The notes beneath the pieces are model-generated. The model saw only the letters and a list, made by a program, of their open reading frames with translations, made no database searches and had not been told where the DNA came from. Positions 1 to 11,403 of a DNA stretch of 64,000 nt are shown here, in pieces. Each line of letters begins with the position of its first letter. The stretch's first letter is position 1. The stretch is from Candolleomyces eurysporus (Eukaryota > Basidiomycota > Agaricomycetes > Agaricales > Psathyrellaceae): assembly GCA_027579435.1 (NCBI GenBank), contig JANBPK010000718.1:111703-175702 (forward strand). Reading direction: 5' to 3'. The position numbers and the translations under genes were made by a program.

Positions 1-754
1 TCTTTGGATAGATATAAGTCAGCAATGTCCTGCAGGCATAGAAGCGTTCTAAAACAACTAGAAATAGGACATCAGTATCGTTATTCGTGGCAGATCTAGC
101 CTTCGGAATCAATTACCAAAGTAGCCACAGGATGGCTCCCTTGCGCACTCGGCAACGTATTCGCCGATAAAGGGTCGCCGCTCCGGGTCGCTTTTGTTTT
201 CGTTGATAGATTCCAAAAGGGTGATCTTGGATTCTGTGTAGCCTAATGAGGCGTCGACGTAGGAACAGAAGCAACACGGATTAAGAAAGTAATGCGTGCA
301 TTTGTATGCCATTAGCTCATCCGGTGGAACGCGACTGTTGTCCTGTTGGTAAGAAGGCCTAACGAATATGATTCAGAAATTGGAAGGAGAAGGTTACAAG
401 AAAGACCCACCATGCCCACATTCGAAGATCATTGTCCCGTGAACTCCAATGGAGGATGTAGGCAGGTGACGATATATTCCCTTCAAACTGATGAGCGGCC
501 TTTGCGACTCGATCCAGCATGGAGCCGAGTCGACGAGCGCGAACAGACTGTGGTGCACGATATGAGGTCATTTGAGGAAGCTTTGAAGTTGTGTTTGAGT
601 CAACTGTAGGCTACAGAGGAGGGGTTAGAAGAGAATGAGATTTAGATAGCTCTAACTCAGCCATCCTTATATACACGAAGCCGCCCCTGCATTCAGCGAC
701 AGTGAGACAATCCTCTCGTTTCGCCAAGTCCACATTTCCTGCAAATGCTGTACA
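1..754. other. No recognisable gene
   Basis: Only short ORFs are present: an 87-codon one at 346-609 (+), with overlapping minus-strand ORFs at 109-312 and 359-571. None shows a recognisable domain or consistent splice signals. The stretch may be the tail of something starting left of the window. Confidence 0.5.
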
Positions 755-1220
755 GCGTCAGAAAAAGAAGCTCTTGCGGAAAAGGAGGAGGAAGTTCACG
801 GCGATGTATGTTGTGTTGGAGGTTGGCATCGGTTAAGATGGTCTGCGCACCAGGCTATGCTCCCTAGAATGGAGAGGTTCATCTGTCCTCGTACTGTTGT
901 CGTTTTCCTACTAATTTAGCAGAAGAAGGTCATGCAGAAGAGGAGGAAGATCGTGGCAATGCATCTTGGTTTGAGGCTGGCGTCGGTTAAGATGGTCTGC
1001 GTGCCATGCTGTGTTTTCTGTGGCAAACCAATTAACCTATCCTTTTATTTTATCGTTTTCTTACCAATTTAGCGAAAGAACGTCGTGCGGAAGAGGAGAA
1101 GGAAGCTCACGGCGATGCATGTTGGGTTTAAGGCTGACATCGGTTAAGATGGTCTGCGCGCCAAGCTATGGTTCCTGTAATGGGCCAATACGCCTGCCCT
1201 AGTATCTTTGTCGTTTTCCT
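755..1220 (+). repeat. Three-copy tandem repeat, about 155 bp unit, intron-exon-like
   Basis: Three diverged copies follow one another. The marker GGTTAAGATGGTCTGCG recurs at 831, 985 and 1142, a period of 154-157 bp. Copies 2 and 3 begin with a pyrimidine-rich stretch ending in an AG acceptor-like site (CTACTAATTTAG or TACCAATTTAG). An acidic, Glu-rich piece of about 20 codons follows (AEEGHAEEEED in copy 2), and then the GGTTAAGATGGT marker. Each copy therefore looks like an intron end plus a small exon, and copies 2 and 3 also contain stops. It is probably a relic of an exon-duplicating gene, and no parent gene is visible in the window. Confidence 0.6.
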
Positions 1221-1666
1221 ACTACTTCGATGAGTGTTGATACATTTACAAGGGGATTGTGGGAGGAGACATGGCGCAGAGACGACCGTCCAAGAGTCAA
1301 ACAACCGATCACAAGATTTGGGTCCGGATAGTTTAGCCGGTGGTGGTGGCAATGCAATGCCTATCATTTTCATTTTGGCGTTTCTTGATCGCTGCTACCT
1401 AGTAGTCCTCCCAAGACGAAGTTGAACGATGGCTGGGGATGCAAGGAAACGACCTGGGCTACAAGTACCTTGGAATAGAAACGTTCAAATCCAACATTCA
1501 AAGTGTCACTACCAGTATGACAAAATTTGTCCCCGTTGCGAACTGGAATCCGGGTCTCCAGCGGAAGGTGCAACGTAGTTCCAATCCCGGAGCATCCGCT
1601 CCAGGATTGTCAACTGTATGGCTATGCTGCTTCACCGAACGAATCGGCTCCGAACAGGGAGGCACG

Positions 1667-1674
1667 TATAAAAG
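1667..1674 (+). promoter_or_regulatory. TATA box of the DUF6698 gene
   Basis: TATAAAAG lies 101 bp upstream of the ATG at 1775, a normal distance for a fungal core promoter. Confidence 0.5.
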
Positions 1675-1774
1675 CAACCAGGAAGTCGGCCGGAATTCAA
1701 GCCCCAGCGCTCATTGCCCATTCTAGCATTCGCCCTCAACACGTCTTGCTCTACCTTTCTACACCACTACTATC

Positions 1775-3293
1775 ATGCCGAGTCGACAGAACAAGGAGAA
1801 TCGAGCTCCATCTCCAATGGGCTCCGGACAGTCGTCGATCTTGGAAGCCACAAAGCGTCAACTCCTTGGCAAACGAAAGGAGCGAAGTGGCGCCAACGAA
1901 AATCACGGCCATTCAGACGATGAGGACAATAATGAATATGATATTGGTCCTCCAAAGAAGATGTGAGATCCTCCTCTCTTTCTATTTAAATTTGCAGCTA
2001 ATGAGCCAATTACCCAAGTGCAAAAACAAACGAGCTGGTTTCGTATGGGCGTCACTTTGGACGGACCGTCCACACCTTCTGCCACCTTCAAACCCTACTC
2101 ACGGAAGGGCAGAATCGAATCAACGAGCTCACTTTGCGTGGAGTCGGCCCTGAGCACTTATCGCCTATGTAAGTCCCTTGACCCGACTCCATAGCTTGCT
2201 CGATTCTAACATCCTACTACAGAGAGCAACGCGACCATAAAATCTTCAACAAGCTGATCAACATGGTCCCTGAATTAGAAGATCAACTTTGGGACGAGAA
2301 TACCACCGCCGAGGATAAAAAACACATCGCCGACATGGTATGGTTCAATGAATCTTTTAGTAGCAAAATATGTTTGACAATACCGAACTTAGGTTAACAA
2401 AGGGGTGAAAGGAGCCCGTGCCGACGATACTAAGGGTTTGAAATCGGCACTGGTCGATTTAGTGACGCCGCCCAATAGTGTTTTGAGGCCTCCATTGTCA
2501 CAAGGCAACAAAAACGGAAGGGGCTTTCTTCATGAAGAGACAGGAAAGTATCTGTGTCCAACAGATTATGACTGGTCGGATCCTAGGTGCGGATCTTCTC
2601 AATATTTTAGGATACCACTGAAGGAGCCTTCTCAGCATCAAGCAGAAGCTGCGGTTGGCTGAAATCATCCCAACTCTGGATCAGTGGCCGATTTTCTTGT
2701 ACGAAGGCCTGAAGTTCAATCCAGAAGACCCGTGGCAAGGCCTTCTGAAAGGGCATCTCATGGTGCAAGCATTCAAGTACATCTTCACCAGCCCAAGCTC
2801 CGTCGATGGAGAAGCTCGAGCAACCAGGTCCGGAAATGCGGCACTCCACGGAATGAAGCGAGTGACGGCTGCTTCATTGGTTTACATTGCTACACTGGTT
2901 CGTCATTATATCAACTTTATTATTGCATAGCCGTCCATACTCATCCGTTGTAGGTTCGGTTCTCCCTCAGCAATTCCGCTGCTTTCACGTTGCACGATAA
3001 GGTTATGAATCACGAGGCTTTCTACTATGGTCTCCTTGCCTTTCTAGATGACGCTCATGAGCAGGAAGAAGTTAACAAACTGTTGACCTGGTGGGATGAG
3101 TGCGTAGTCCTACTGACTTCAAATGATCCTCTGAGCTAACGATAGATATTGCAGGCTTATATTCCCTGGCCAGTCACTAGTTGGACGCAAAAGGGTTCCC
3201 CGGACGTCAGCCCTTGCGAGCCTGCAGGAAAGGCGCCGGAAGATCTTACAAGGGAAATCACAGCCTGCTACTGAGGTGGGTTTGTCGTCTTAA
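1775..3293 (+). CDS. DUF6698-type fungal protein (multi-exon)
   Basis: The ATG at 1775 opens a basic, Ser/Lys-rich leader. Suggested exons are 1775-1962, 2019-2168, 2223-2337, 2393-2586, 2624-2897, 2954-3103 and about 3155-3293. Visible motifs in order are SYGRHFGRTVHTF, DDTKGLKSALVDLV, GRGFLHEETGKYLCP, DWSDPR, WPIFLYEG, KYIFTSPSSV, ATRSGNAALHGM, an AAxLVYIAT-type segment, and FYYGLLAFLDD followed by LLTWWDE. This order matches the DUF6698 family that is multi-copy in Agaricomycetes. Its molecular function is unknown, and an association with repeats is often suspected. The exon 4/5 junction needs a very short intron (37 bp). The final junction fits poorly, because the expected WWDxxIFP join changes frame, so the 3' end may be decayed. 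The family call is fairly secure and the exact ends are not. Confidence 0.65.
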
Positions 3294-3664
3294 GAGTACT
3301 GTTTTCCGTTCTTCTTTCTGCGACTGCTCGATGTTGAAGTGGCGCGACTTCTTGGTGCATTTCGTTCTCTTGGGCCGCTTTTTCCCGGACATTTTCTTGT
3401 TGAATTATCTTAGTTATTCCCTTCTCGACTATCTTGAATTTCTCCCTGTGTATTACAATGAATAAATGATTTGTCGATCATGATATTACACACAGGTATA
3501 TAAATAAGAGGCAGGCGTACTAACAAGGGGCAGGCAAGAGTACTAAGAGTAACGACGGCAGAAAATCCAACTGACAACAGTACAAAGTCCTATTAATGAC
3601 AGCACAAAGTCTAAGTGATGGTGATACAACGGCTTCTGTACGAGCCGTGATGCAGCAAACGAGA

Positions 3665-4273
3665 TCAACAGTGAATTCCGTCCCCTCTCATGGTGACCCG
3701 CGGGAGGGGCGGAGGGTTTATCACACCACGCGAACTAGATGCGAAATCAGGAAAGGGCAGACATAAGCGTAGAAGACGTGATAGCTCACTGGAATTAAGA
3801 CTATCGTGCAACAATTTGGCCATTGCGGTCTGTCCCGTGCGTTGATAGTGACAGATCATGTCTACCAAAAGCTTGACCGCTTGGCCATACATGGACGTCG
3901 CTTCTTCTTTCTCGTGTTGTGCTGCACCAAGACGATTGACAGATTGCATGAAATGTTCGATGACACAAGCGATTGCTTGGATGGGTTCTGCGTCCTGCCA
4001 CGAGTGCAGATCTGAGAGGGTGGGCATCACTTTCAGGTGCAAGGACGCGGAGGCAAGGGTAGGAGGAGGTAGGGACGAGGAGCTGGAGGAAGGGGAGGAT
4101 AGAGGAGGTGTAGAAGCAGATGATGAGGGGCGCGACAAAGTGGCGGCCTGATAATTGGTCAGAATGACATCTATGTATGCAGAACAGGTTACACTTACAA
4201 TGGGGTCAGCCATCTTCCCTTTGCCACGTTGTGGCAGGGTATCTGATTCTAAAATAAAGGAAAACGGGTCCAT
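3665..4273 (-). CDS. Hypothetical Ser-rich protein
   Basis: This is an open frame of 202 codons read leftwards from an ATG at 4273. It contains a clean 51 bp intron (4198-4148, GTAAGT to TATCAG) that is a multiple of three and so stays open when unspliced. The spliced product of about 185 aa has a short N-terminal segment, a Ser/Pro linker, and a helical region containing AIACVIEHFMQSVNRL, QAVKLLVDMICHY and MAKLLHDSLNSSELSRLL. The helical part suggests an alpha-helical bundle, but I do not recognise the family. It is divergent from the gene at 4593, with 319 bp of shared upstream DNA including a minus-strand TTTATATGG about 75 bp before the start. Confidence 0.55.
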   Translation of the reverse strand: MDPFSFILESDTLPQRGKGKMADPIVSVTCSAYIDVILTNYQAATLSRPSSSASTPPLSSPSSSSSSLPPPTLASASLHLKVMPTLSDLHSWQDAEPIQAIACVIEHFMQSVNRLGAAQHEKEEATSMYGQAVKLLVDMICHYQRTGQTAMAKLLHDSLNSSELSRLLRLCLPFPDFASSSRGVINPPPLPRVTMRGDGIHC

Positions 4274-4592
4274 TGCAGGGGGGCGAGGTAGAATTGGACT
4301 ATGAGTGAGCGCGAGTGATTGGAGGAAGGGGAGGGAATTGCTCCCATATAAAGCAATGGAACCTTCGGCAAAAGCCGCTCGCCAGCGTCAACCGCAGTCG
4401 ACTATGTCGGGAAAAGATCAACTTTACACAGCGAAGTTGAACTTCGTGATGGCAGTACGCGGCTAGAACCGAACATATGAGGGCGGTATAACTAGGTTGA
4501 ACATCCTGACCTTCTTTCTCTTTTCTTTTTCTCTCCAAAGCGTCAGCCCCCCGGGTTCACTTAGTTGCTGGACCTCCTACTGTTTATTCACC

Positions 4593-6136
4593 ATGGCTAA
4601 CGACCTTGCTAATCTTATTCTTGAAATGAACGTGAGTCACTCCTACCCTGCGGAGGTACTTGTATGTCCATACTTATCACCCCGCAGCATCACCGAGACC
4701 GAGACGAGGTCCGGGACCGGCAAGTTCAATATGGCGAAGAAGTTCTAAATGTGGTCCGGAGCACCCTGGACAGGTTGTTGGCTGGAGGCGACACCGAGAC
4801 CGTGGAGGTCTCCCCACCCGCCTACAGCCTATTTGACCCCCTTCGCGGCTCAAGCACGGCACTTGAGGACGCCATGGCGTCTCTTGAAGCCGAAATTTTG
4901 GGCCCAGACGTAGAAACCAACCTTGCACCAGCGCCCGACACGGAACTTGAAGGTCAAACTCCAGAGAATAACCAAGTCTCAGCGCCGGCGAACGACAGCG
5001 GAGAACTTGAGGATCAACCGGAACCGGCGAACGATAACGGGATGCATCAACCGGCAAACGACAACGAGGCTCCCGTCTCCAACGAGATTCCTGTCCCTGT
5101 CAACAAGATTCCTGTTCCTATCAACGAGATTCCTCTCGACGAGACTCCCGCCCTTAGAAATGAGACCCCTTCCGTTCTTGCCAACCAGGCGAATCCACTG
5201 GTTCTGCCTGCGGGCGAGGTTTTCGCCTTTCCCCATGCCCCTGTGACCCTCCAGCGAAGACAGCGTGCTGGACGACGACCTCGAGGCTCTAGTCATCTGG
5301 CTGAACGTCGTCAGTTCTTAGGACCTTCGGTCGATGCCTCCGACACAGACACGTCCTCCGGTTCGCAGGTAAGGTTTAGTTCTTTGCTCAACTATGACAG
5401 ACTTCTCACCTCGTCTCTAATAGCTCCCGCGAGTCATAAATTTGAACCCCCCGGGTTTGGGAGTCAACAGAATGGACAATGCGTTCCGGAGAGGCTTAGG
5501 ACCTTTGGTCGATGCCTCCGACACAGACGCGTCCTCTGGTTCTCAGGTACCGCTTAGTTCTTTTGCTCAACTATGAAAGGCTTCTCACCTCGTCTCTAAT
5601 AGCTACCGGAAGCCACAAACATTCCGCGAGTCATAAATTTAAACCCCTTGGAGGGTTTGGGAGACAGAATGACCAACGCGTTCCGGAGAGGCTTAGGACT
5701 TAGAGGTGTTCCGCCTCCACGACCTCCTCCTGACTGGACTATCGATGATAATTCAATCGTTGAGCCTCTCCGTACAGTCAAGAGACCACCGGGTCCAGCC
5801 TACCGTCGAGAAAAATCTCGACCCACGCCGTCCACGTCCTCAGATTCCACATCGTCCTCCCAATTTTTCCCTCGTTCAATCCCCACACGAGGTGCGGCAA
5901 CCACCCCTCCTTCAAGTCATCCTTCAACGGAATCTGAGGAGACGCGCCATACTTCGTCGCCGTGCGTTGCTTCCATCCCCCCTCCAACCTCTTTGAATGC
6001 ATCTCAGGTGTCCGCTGAGACCGCCTTACTCGATCAAGTGAAGAAGTTGAGCTTGCAGGTACGGCAACTGCAGGAAGCGACACAGCAACTACTGGCTGAG
6101 CAAGGCCAAGCAACCAATCACCTGCACGAAGAGTGA
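4593..6136 (+). CDS. Disordered protein with internal exon duplication and C-terminal coiled coil
   Basis: Four exons are joined by three phase-0 introns: 4593-4631, 4688-5368, 5424-5546 and 5603-6136. The product is about 458 aa. The N-terminal part is acidic. A middle stretch (about residues 100-175) repeats APANDN and the IPVPxNxIP pattern. Exon 3 duplicates the end of exon 2 plus the start of exon 4, so the product carries VDASDTD.SSGSQ-LP twice and RVINLNP followed by NAFRRGLG twice. The C-terminal end has a heptad-like coiled coil (LLDQVKKLSLQVRQLQEATQ). No enzymatic domain is visible and the family is unrecognised. A structural or regulatory scaffold is possible but is inference only. 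The consistent splice phases make this gene model one of the firmest in the left half. Confidence 0.7.
5317..5691 (+). repeat. Tandem duplication of an exon-intron-exon cassette
   Basis: Unit 1 is 5317-5494 (178 bp) and unit 2 is 5495-5691 (197 bp). A third partial start, CTTAGGACTTAG, follows at 5692. Each unit holds an exon end (GATGCCTCCGACACAGAC), a 55-56 bp intron ending CGTCTCTAATAG, and the beginning of the next exon. Both introns keep GT-AG ends and phase 0, so the duplication adds one 41-codon exon without breaking the frame. Confidence 0.85.
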
Positions 6137-6423
6137 AAGTGCTTCGGAAGCATGACTTGGGTGTGACCACCATTCTAAATCTTCTTGGCGTCCTGGACTC
6201 TATATTTATTTCACTTTCAGTACTTACGACTTGACACGACTTGTATCCTACACTGCACATAGTTTTACCCTCCATTGCATGTACTTTACCATACGCTTAC
6301 ATCTTGCATTGCACATAGCCCCACATACATCACACATTCTATCTCCTGTCATAGCCAGCTTGAATCCAACAGCTTGAGAGATTCGAAACTCTACCACAAG
6401 GGAGGAAAAGGGGGAAAGTATCA

Positions 6424-6561
6424 AAAATAATAATAATAAAAATACAGATAAAAATAAAAATAAAAATAGTTGAAAATGATAATCGAACACTGGCCCAGGC
6501 AATCTCACCCGCCTCCTCCTCCCCCGCCTCCTCCTCCGCCTCCTCCGCCTCCGCCTCCCCC
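6424..6561. repeat. Simple-sequence tracts
   Basis: An A-rich (TAA/AAAAT) tract at about 6424-6470 is followed by a pure pyrimidine (CCT/CCG)n tract at about 6511-6561. The tract yields artefactual poly-Pro and poly-Arg ORFs on the two strands. Confidence 0.8.
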
Positions 6562-8686
6562 TTTCCTCGCCGATTTCCGCTCTCCCCCCTTTACCGCTCA
6601 ACTGCGGCGTCGCGTATATGAACCTAATGGCGAATTTGAGCAGCTTTTTCGGAACAATGGCCCCAGACATACCCTCGTAGCTCGACCTTTGCCCTAAACA
6701 TCCCGCAACCGTTCTGCATGCACCTTAAGTCAAACTAGCATCTGTGTACCGAAAAGGCCTCGTCTCGCGCAGGAATCTGACACAGAAAGTCAAGCAGCAT
6801 CATTTTGCCCTTGTTCAATGCTCCGCAACGACAGGGCTCTGAAGACGCTGGCAGGGGTGTATCTTCAGCAAAGCCATCCTATTTGGAAAGTTCAAATCTG
6901 AAGGTGGAATTTGAACTGCAAGCACACTGTCAAGGCGATCAATGTCAAGGTGGTGGCAGACCTCGAGCGGTACGTGTTACTCATCCATCCTCCGGCTCGA
7001 TCCAAGCTTACACCCCGAATTTAGTTATGAAATACCCTTTAATTTATCTCTTCTCCAGCACCCCCGTTTCGCAACGAACCACTTCCATCACCGTCCATCT
7101 CTTTCGTCTACTGCTTGACACAAAGCATCGAGGGCTAATTTCTAAAACACCCATACCTCCTATTGTTGAACACCTCAACGCTTCATAATTCAGCTTCATG
7201 GCTTGGGGTGCATATAGCAGAATACACTCTCAAAAATCGTCACATTCAAAAGCTTCAACACAAACAACATCTGCAATAACAGGGCAACCCCTTCTCTTTC
7301 TTGACACGGTGTCAATGGCGCCTGTGTCACATCTACTGTCGAAGGTGCGATGACGTTCCAAGCTACTGTTCGCACTCTTTCTAATATTTTCCCTGCTTAG
7401 CGTGACGTCTTCATCCTGTTACTGGATCCAGAAGATTGGTGCTTACGGTCTGGTGGTTTCAAGAGGTGCGATGAACATTTGAATAATTTGTTCGCCTTCA
7501 TGCTGATTTTTGATGTAGTGAGAAAGCGGCCCCTCCGCTTGGTTGCTTCATGGGGTGCGATCGTTTGTTGATTCTTTTGAATTCCTTGTCCTAATCTTGT
7601 TCCCAATAGCATGCCTTCCCTCCATTGAGAACTAAACCTTCCCATTCATGCTACTTGGGGTGACACTACCTGATACACGATTAAGAGGGCCGTTTGTTTC
7701 TGAAACGGGGTTGCTACTTGCAGATCGACGGTGTACACCCGTCTCTCAGCTTGTTTGATCGAGTGGCCTGGTGTTGGGGGAGGGAACGGATCGCGTCCCG
7801 TCATTATAAAGCTCTCATCGTCGACCATTTCATCAATAATAAAGGTGTGGCGATATCCATTGCAAATACTTCAGCTGGGTTCTCACGTTGCGTCCCACAG
7901 GTTGTCCGCAGCCCATCCTTTCTCCACGCCGAGAGAGAATCTCATCTGGTTGCTTTGACTTTCAGGTACGACCATCTATTTCTGGATTTTTCCCAGCTCT
8001 GACATCATCGACTTAGATCTTCGTGCGATGCAGGACAATGAGATGTTTCTTATACGAGACGCGATATGGCTGGGTGGACAGAGAACAAAGTGGGCCATAA
8101 CGCCCGACGTTGATGGTGGGAGAACACGCATAGTCACGTTGTGGCCTCGGGCTGTCATGAGGATCACATACCCTGGCCACGGAACAAGATACATCGGTCC
8201 GTTCATAACGGCATCGCCATTGGGATTGGGCCTTTGCAGGAAGGGCGCTGTCATGTTTACCTTGTCGTGATGGGAGCCAGGATAGAAGTGGTGCGCCTTG
8301 GACATTGTCTACTGGTATCTTGTCTGACACCAAAATAAGAACAAGAACACTACGGTTCAGAGACAAGAGACACACGCGACGCGGTCCGAGAATCAACAGA
8401 CCTGGAGTTGGCCAAGAGGCACGACAGGCCTGATATATGATCTCGACGGGCTTGTTGCGGACATCGCTCTCCGGCTCGGGAGAGTCAATGTCAATTTCAT
8501 GTCAGGGCGGGCGAGGCTGAGATGGGTGTCACTATGATGGCGATGAACAGCGGCCGGCCAAGTGGGCGAGGCTTTTATCGGATGGAGATACGGCGCCGAT
8601 AACACAAGTGAGTTCCTTTTCCCCTCGTACGCCCTCACGGGGTTGCTAATCCCCTGCCTCTTCTGAAGTCCGCAGCTCTTCCCTCA
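6562..8686. other. No convincing gene
   Basis: Several ORFs of 60-130 codons overlap on both strands (for example 7976-8305 and 8013-8396 on minus, and 8028-8270 on plus). None continues across plausible introns or shows a family motif. The stretch just left of 8687 may be the upstream region of the decayed bromodomain gene. Confidence 0.4.
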
Positions 8687-10250
8687 GTGTCGGCGAACGT
8701 GTCGAATGTAGCAGGTCCTGCCCCACTACCCCCTTCAACATCAGTGGCGACCACGACAACCATTGCGACGCCTACACCGAACTTCACTTCACTTCCCCAC
8801 CCAGTCGACTTTCACCCTTGCGCAGTTCAAGCAATGTCAATTGTGCATTCGTTCGCTGGAGAAACCGGAGGATGCCGTTCCTCTACTTAAGCTCGTTGAC
8901 ATCGTTGCGCTCAACGTTCTCATCACGCCTATTCAATGAAATTTTCGACCATTGAGCGGAAGCTCAACTCGTCCAACCTTGCGAAACCAGATCCCAACCC
9001 CTTAAACCCGCGTTATCGCAATGCTGATGGGTTTGTCGCTTCATTCGAATTGTCTTCGTCCACTGCCTTACTTTCGATGGGCCTGGTTACATCATCGTCG
9101 CTATGGGCAAGCGTGTGGAAAAAATCGATGCCGCTCGCATTTGAGGTGCTTATATATCCGTCTCTTACCAGTCATATATCCTGATGCATTTTTAGGCCTA
9201 CTGCCCCACCCAAGACGGCCACCTCCTTCTCCTTTATCTCGGAAGAAGACTGCTCCGGTCCGCCTCAGCTCAATACCCGTCATCAGACGGAATGATGTTC
9301 CAGAATCTTTCTGTCAATCAAAGCGAGAGATACATGTGCTGACGCACTGAAGAAGTATTGAAAGGGCAAGCGTGGTGATGCGCCCGTAAAAGAATAGTTG
9401 AAATACTGTTGCAAGATATTGCGAGAGCTTCTTAAGAAGACCCACTTTCCTATCGTATCCTTTCTATGAACCCGTTGGTATGTACTTTTTTTCGCACATT
9501 TCAAAGGATAAGATGCTAATGAATTTTAGACCGGGTAAATGGACCTTCCGACCCCAAGATCATTAGCCATGGGCAGGAATTTGGAAAATCAAGACTGCGC
9601 AACACCCCAGCAATTCTATGACGACTTCAAGCTCATGATTCAGGGCTGTATGCCGTTTAATGCCATTGGTATCCCTGCTTGTTGCGCTAGCCAGGAGTCG
9701 GATAGGCTTTCGATGAGCAATGGGGGAATTTACCTGCCATCTTTGCGGCCTGTCCAGCTTAGTGAGGACGAAAACGATGGCGACGGGGATGAAAGCGGGG
9801 CGGAGCGTCTGCGTGAGTCTAGTTGTCTATTCGCTCAGCGGCCTTCGTCTAACATAAAGAATGTTGCAGCCAAGAGCAAGAAAGACAAGAAGAAAAAGAA
9901 GCGAGAACCTTCTTCTGCAACTTCAACTTCTAAGCCACCTTCAAAGCGAAACCATTAGCCAGCTGGAGGGTGCTTAGCTGGAGAAAGTGGTCAACATCAT
10001 CCACGAAGGGTTGCCAGAAATTCGAGACGTAAGTCTTACTAACATGGTTGGCGTCTCTATAAGTCTAATGCTTTCTTTCCAGAGCACTGAAGATCGAAAT
10101 TGAGGGTGATACACCACCCGCCTCTGTACTCGCCAAGCTCTATAACTTTGCCATCCGATCGGTCAAGCAGCCTACCGTGAGCCGTAACCGTATTGGCAAA
10201 GGTACAGGCCCGGTGGTCTGAAACGAAAAAGCATGGACGAAGATGTTGAA
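8687..10250 (+). pseudogene. Decayed BET-family (Bdf1-like) double-bromodomain gene
   Basis: Family landmarks appear in the right order but in shifting frames with stops. First comes a Ser/Thr/Pro leader, then a bromodomain 1 remnant (DAVPLLKLVDIVALNV, then STIERKLNSSN and NPRYRNAD, then FVHCLTFDGPG). Bromodomain 2 follows (LKYC.KILRELLKKTHFPIV at about 9395-9455, then MGRNLENQD.ATPQQFYDDFKLMIQGC at about 9568-9650, SLRPVQLSEDEND). Next is a Lys-rich linker and the NET/ET domain (VVNIIHEGLPEIRD, a 56 bp intron, IEIEGDTPPASVLAKLYNF, GLKRKSMDEDVEA). A TAG precedes LKYC, and at least four frame changes are needed. Intact BET proteins bind acetylated histone tails. This copy cannot make one, so a functional paralogue presumably lies elsewhere. 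Family identification is firm and the exon limits are approximate. Confidence 0.8.
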
Positions 10251-10499
10251 GCTAAGATCCGCCATACTGTATGCAAGACTGGTGCATTCGAGTCGCACGA
10301 CAGGCGATCGAAAATCGGAGACAGAGGCATTGGGTTAGGTGGAAAGCACTTCGGTGCGAGGTGGCACGTATACCCATTTGGCTAGTCAGGACGCCGTGTA
10401 GGAGCTGGGGTTTGCATTCGCTCCAGTTGCCACATTCGGCGATGGGAAGAAGGTTGAGACCATGGTGGTGAGGTGCAAAATGCATAGCGGAAATACGAG

Positions 10500-11170
10500 G
10501 GAGGGAGGATGAAGAGGAGCTATTGGGTGAGGGTGGGGACATTGGGAGCTCCAGAACCAGAGAAGAAGGCAGGATTGCGGCTAGAGGCAACGGGAAGATG
10601 GAGTCGACGACTATAGGGAGTGGCGGCGGAGACGATGATAATATTGTGGGGCCGGAGATGACGACGCAAGGGAGAGGGAGCGACGGCGGAGACGATGAAA
10701 TCGAGACTTTGGAGAGGACGAAGGAAGGGAGAGGCTGCAAGGAGGGAACAAGAGGNAGTGATGCTGGGTACGATGACGAGATCGAGAGGTTGAAGACGAC
10801 GACGCAAGGGAGAGGCTGCAAGGAGGGAAAAAGAGGGAGAGGGCGGAGAGTCTTGGCCGGCCTCCTCCGAGTACTGCGTGCGGAGGTTTGGCGATAAAAA
10901 ACCGCCGGGAAGGTAGCAAAGCCGAATCCTCGTCTTGAGCTTGTCTTGCTACAGTGATGCTTTTGCGTCTGCAAGGTAGAGTCTCGTGGGCTAAGGAGGA
11001 AGCGTGAACTGGAGGAATGGGACGATGTCAACAGGATGGAGGAAAATAGAAAAAAGGGGACGCGTGGAGGCAACAGCGAAAGAGAGGAAGAGTGTGGACT
11101 CAAGGGAGAGGGGGTGGGGAGGAGGACACCGGGAGGAGGACACCGGGAGGAGGACACCGGGAGGACGATG
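10500..11170. repeat. Purine-rich minisatellite-like region
   Basis: The plus strand is a GA-rich, imperfectly repeated sequence. The phrase GGGAGAGGCTGCAAGGAGGGAA recurs with variants at about 10727 and 10809, alternating with GACGATGA-rich blocks. At about 11118-11165 a 15 bp GGAGGAGGACACCGG-type unit is repeated three times. The 301-codon minus-strand ORF across it (10252-11157) is Ser/Pro/Leu low complexity and is best explained by this bias. An N lies at 10756. Confidence 0.65.
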
Positions 11171-11403
11171 TCCGGGGGTCCGTTGGGACCAATCTTGCGG
11201 GATTCATGTCGTGTCTTTGAGTGCCGGGACCACGAAATCCAATTCTAGGCGTCCGCTGCGATGAAGTCGCGAAAGGACATGGAGGGAGGAGGGCGGTGAC
11301 GCCCAATTTAGCGGTGGCAAACAAGTGCAAATTCACAAGAAGTGCAAGCTCAATTGCACTCAGTCCTACCACGACACCATCGACCTTAAATCTACGATTA
11401 ACA

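Noticed and set aside
10252..11157. 301-codon minus-strand ORF
   Set aside because: Low-complexity Ser/Pro/Leu text produced by GA-rich repeats on the other strand, with an N inside and no domain.
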